64,000 nt of DNA from Corynebacterium camporealensis. GTDB taxonomy: Bacteria > Actinomycetota > Actinomycetes > Mycobacteriales > Mycobacteriaceae. The notes beneath the pieces were generated by a model that searched no databases, was not told the DNA's origin, and saw only the letters and a program-made list of their open reading frames with translations. Numbering within the stretch: position 1 is the stretch's first letter; each line of letters starts with the position of its first letter. A program made the translations under genes and the position numbers. Below, piece after piece: positions 62,212-64,000 of this stretch. The stretch covers positions 974,571-1,038,570 of the forward strand of contig NZ_CP011311.1 in NCBI RefSeq assembly GCF_000980815.1, read 5' to 3'.

Positions 62212-64000
62212 GTGAGCGAAACGGACCAGAACGCAGCACAGGATCTCTCCTCCCTGCGACTGCCAGAACTGCGCAAAATGGCTGCCGAGAAGGGCCTACG
62301 CGGAGTCTCCGGATTGCGTAAAGGCGATCTGATTACCGCCATCAAGACTGGCGAAGTACCACCGCGCGCTGCCAAGGCCGCCAAGGCTGTCGCAAAGGCA
62401 GAAAACAAGCCTGCCGACGACCAGGGGGACAACAAGTCGGCCAAGCAGGACAAGCCACGCCGCGTGCGCAAGTCCTCCGGCCCTGCCAAGTCCAAGGGTG
62501 GTTCTGCTCAAGAGCAGAACCGCGACGATAACAAGAACCGCGACGGCCAGAAGGACAAGTCCGACAAGGATTCTCGCAAGAAGCAGGATCAGGACAACCA
62601 GTCCAAGCAGTCCGATAAGTCTGATAACAACAACGACGACAACAACCAGGACGGACCGCGCTACGAGTCCCGTTCCCAGGCACGTCGTGCTCGTCGTAAC
62701 CGTGCTCGCCGTCAGGAGCGCGAGAACCAGGGCGGTTCGGATAACTCCCACGACAACAACGAGAAAAACGACAACAACCACGGCGGTAACGGCGGCAACA
62801 ATGACGGTCAGAATGATGATCGTGGCAACCGTGACGATCGCAATGACCGCAACGACCGCGGTAATAAGAACGACCGTGGCAATCGCGATAACAACCGTAA
62901 GGGTCGCGATAACCGTCGGGATGACAATGACAATGATGAGCGCGGTGGACGCCGGGGTCGTCGTGGGCGCCGTAACCGTCGTGGTCGTGGCAATGACAAT
63001 GGTGGTAACCACAATGACCTGCAGATTCGCGAGGGCGATGAGCTGCAGGCAGTGGCAGGCATCCTCGAGGTTGTCGACAACAACGTCGCGTTCCTGCGCA
63101 CCACCGGTTACCGTGCGGCTAGCTCCGATGTCTTTGTCAACAACAAGCTGGTCCGCAGCCTAGGCCTGCGCTCCGGTGATGCGATTATTGGCCAGGTCAA
63201 GGTCGCAGGTCCGACCCATACCCACGGCAATGGTCGTAACCGTCGTAAGTACAACCAGCTGGTCCGCGTGGACACCGTTAACGGCATGGAGCCGGCAGAG
63301 ACCCGTGACCGTCCGCAGTTCTCCAAGCTGACTCCGCTGTACCCGAATCAGCGTCTGCGCTTGGAAACGGATCCGAAGATTCTCACCACGCGTGTCATCG
63401 ACCTGATTATGCCGATTGGTAAGGGCCAGCGTGCGCTGATTGTCTCCCCGCCGAAGGCTGGTAAGACCACCATTTTGCAGAACATCGCAAATGCGATTTC
63501 CGCAAACAACCCGGAGTGCTACCTCATGGTCGTCCTCGTCGACGAGCGCCCGGAGGAAGTCACCGACATGCAGCGCTCCGTCAAGGGTGAAGTGATTGCT
63601 TCCACTTTCGACCGCCCGCCGTCAGAGCACACCGCTGTCGCAGAGTTGGCCATTGAGCGTGCCAAGCGCCTGGTGGAGCAGGGCAAGGACGTTGTCGTCC
63701 TGCTGGACTCCATTACCCGTCTGGGCCGTGCGTACAACAACTCCTCCCCGGCATCCGGCCGAATCCTGTCCGGTGGTGTGGACTCCAACGCGCTGTACCC
63801 GCCGAAGCGCTTCCTGGGTGCAGCCCGCAACATCGAAAATGGCGGCTCGCTGACCATCATCGCGACCGCCATGGTGGAGACCGGCTCGACCGGCGACACC
63901 GTGATTTTCGAGGAGTTCAAGGGCACCGGCAACGCCGAGCTGAAACTGGACCGCGGCATTTCCGAACGCCGCGTCTTCCCGGCCGTCGACGTCAACCCGT
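62212..64000 (+). CDS. rho: Transcription termination factor Rho, 3' end cut off by window edge
   Basis: 596 codons from the GTG at 62212 (AAAGGA upstream), open to the right edge. An N-terminal Rho_N domain (about 13-45) is followed by an Asn/Asp/Arg/Gly-rich low-complexity insert at about 103-268, then the cold-shock-like RNA-binding domain (LQIREGDELQAVAGI), and the ATPase with Walker A PPKAGKTT (413-420) and VLLDSITRLGRAYN. Rho terminates untranslated transcripts. Actinobacterial Rho proteins carry such inserts, which add RNA binding. The end of the ATPase domain is outside the window. Confidence 0.95.
   Translation, partial: MSETDQNAAQDLSSLRLPELRKMAAEKGLRGVSGLRKGDLITAIKTGEVPPRAAKAAKAVAKAENKPADDQGDNKSAKQDKPRRVRKSSGPAKSKGGSAQEQNRDDNKNRDGQKDKSDKDSRKKQDQDNQSKQSDKSDNNNDDNNQDGPRYESRSQARRARRNRARRQERENQGGSDNSHDNNEKNDNNHGGNGGNNDGQNDDRGNRDDRNDRNDRGNKNDRGNRDNNRKGRDNRRDDNDNDERGGRRGRRGRRNRRGRGNDNGGNHNDLQIREGDELQAVAGILEVVDNNVAFLRTTGYRAASSDVFVNNKLVRSLGLRSGDAIIGQVKVAGPTHTHGNGRNRRKYNQLVRVDTVNGMEPAETRDRPQFSKLTPLYPNQRLRLETDPKILTTRVIDLIMPIGKGQRALIVSPPKAGKTTILQNIANAISANNPECYLMVVLVDERPEEVTDMQRSVKGEVIASTFDRPPSEHTAVAELAIERAKRLVEQGKDVVVLLDSITRLGRAYNNSSPASGRILSGGVDSNALYPPKRFLGAARNIENGGSLTIIATAMVETGSTGDTVIFEEFKGTGNAELKLDRGISERRVFPAVDVNP

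Noticed and set aside
61979..62239. 86-codon minus-strand frame in the rho leader
   Set aside because: It overlaps the rho start and leader hairpins and has no ribosome-binding site.
62296..63012. Val/Ile/Thr-rich 'membrane protein' frame on the minus strand
   Set aside because: It is the reverse reading of the Asn/Asp/Arg-rich insert of rho; the hydrophobicity is an artefact.

Overview
The window comes from a Corynebacterium-type actinobacterium. The evidence is gene order and gene content: argS-lysA-hom-thrB in a row, an arnR/narKGHJI nitrate respiration locus next to molybdenum cofactor genes and rho, an IclR-type HutR with an exact copy of the HutR operator reported in corynebacteria, and several apparently leaderless starts. 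I cannot name the species from sequence alone. Two genes run off the ends: a C5-cytosine DNA methyltransferase at the left edge and rho at the right edge.

Layout. (1) 1-557: truncated DNA methyltransferase. (2) 836-13593: histidine utilisation region. A minus-strand operon (acyl-CoA dehydrogenase, CaiB-type CoA-transferase, YjiH transporter, hutG) diverges from hutR-hutH across one HutR site; a secreted SGNH lipase gene sits between hutH and hutU-hutI, and a second YjiH transporter converges on hutG. Histidine goes to urocanate (HutH), imidazolone propionate (HutU), formiminoglutamate (HutI), then glutamate plus formamide (HutG). The two CoA enzymes are unexplained by this route; a side substrate such as imidazolepropionate is one hypothesis. 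(3) 13686-18844: DEAD-box helicase, then a 0.5-kb gene-free stretch with four evenly spaced 62-bp palindromes, a DUF2269-like membrane protein, a secreted HNH nuclease and the proline symporter PutP. (4) 19031-26666: a tight four-gene operon of SNF2 helicase, SWIM zinc-finger protein, Mre11/SbcD-like phosphoesterase and Rad50/SbcC-like ATPase, followed by a MarR regulator and small proteins. (5) 27960-35060: TM2 protein, tRNA-Arg(CCG), exported S33 peptidase, lutABC and the lactate permease. (6) 35214-40647: argS-lysA and hom-thrB.

(7) 41473-60000: an anaerobic nitrate/molybdenum island. It holds molybdate uptake (modA and a fused modBC) in line with arnR, a membrane protein plus copper nitrite reductase carrying its own cupredoxin, narGHJI, narK, mog, and moaA-moeA-moaC-mobA. 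Molybdate uptake and cofactor synthesis feed NarG; NarGHI reduces nitrate to nitrite; the copper enzyme would take nitrite to NO. narK carries an in-frame amber codon at codon 22, so nitrate/nitrite exchange may be lost in this strain. (8) 60054-64000: leaderless acyl-CoA synthetase and rho with a long leader and a long Asn/Asp/Arg-rich insert.

The strongest items for a second look are the narK nonsense codon, the palindrome array, the CoA enzymes under the HutR site, the cupredoxin-nitrite reductase fusion, and the SNF2-SWIM-Mre11-Rad50-like operon.
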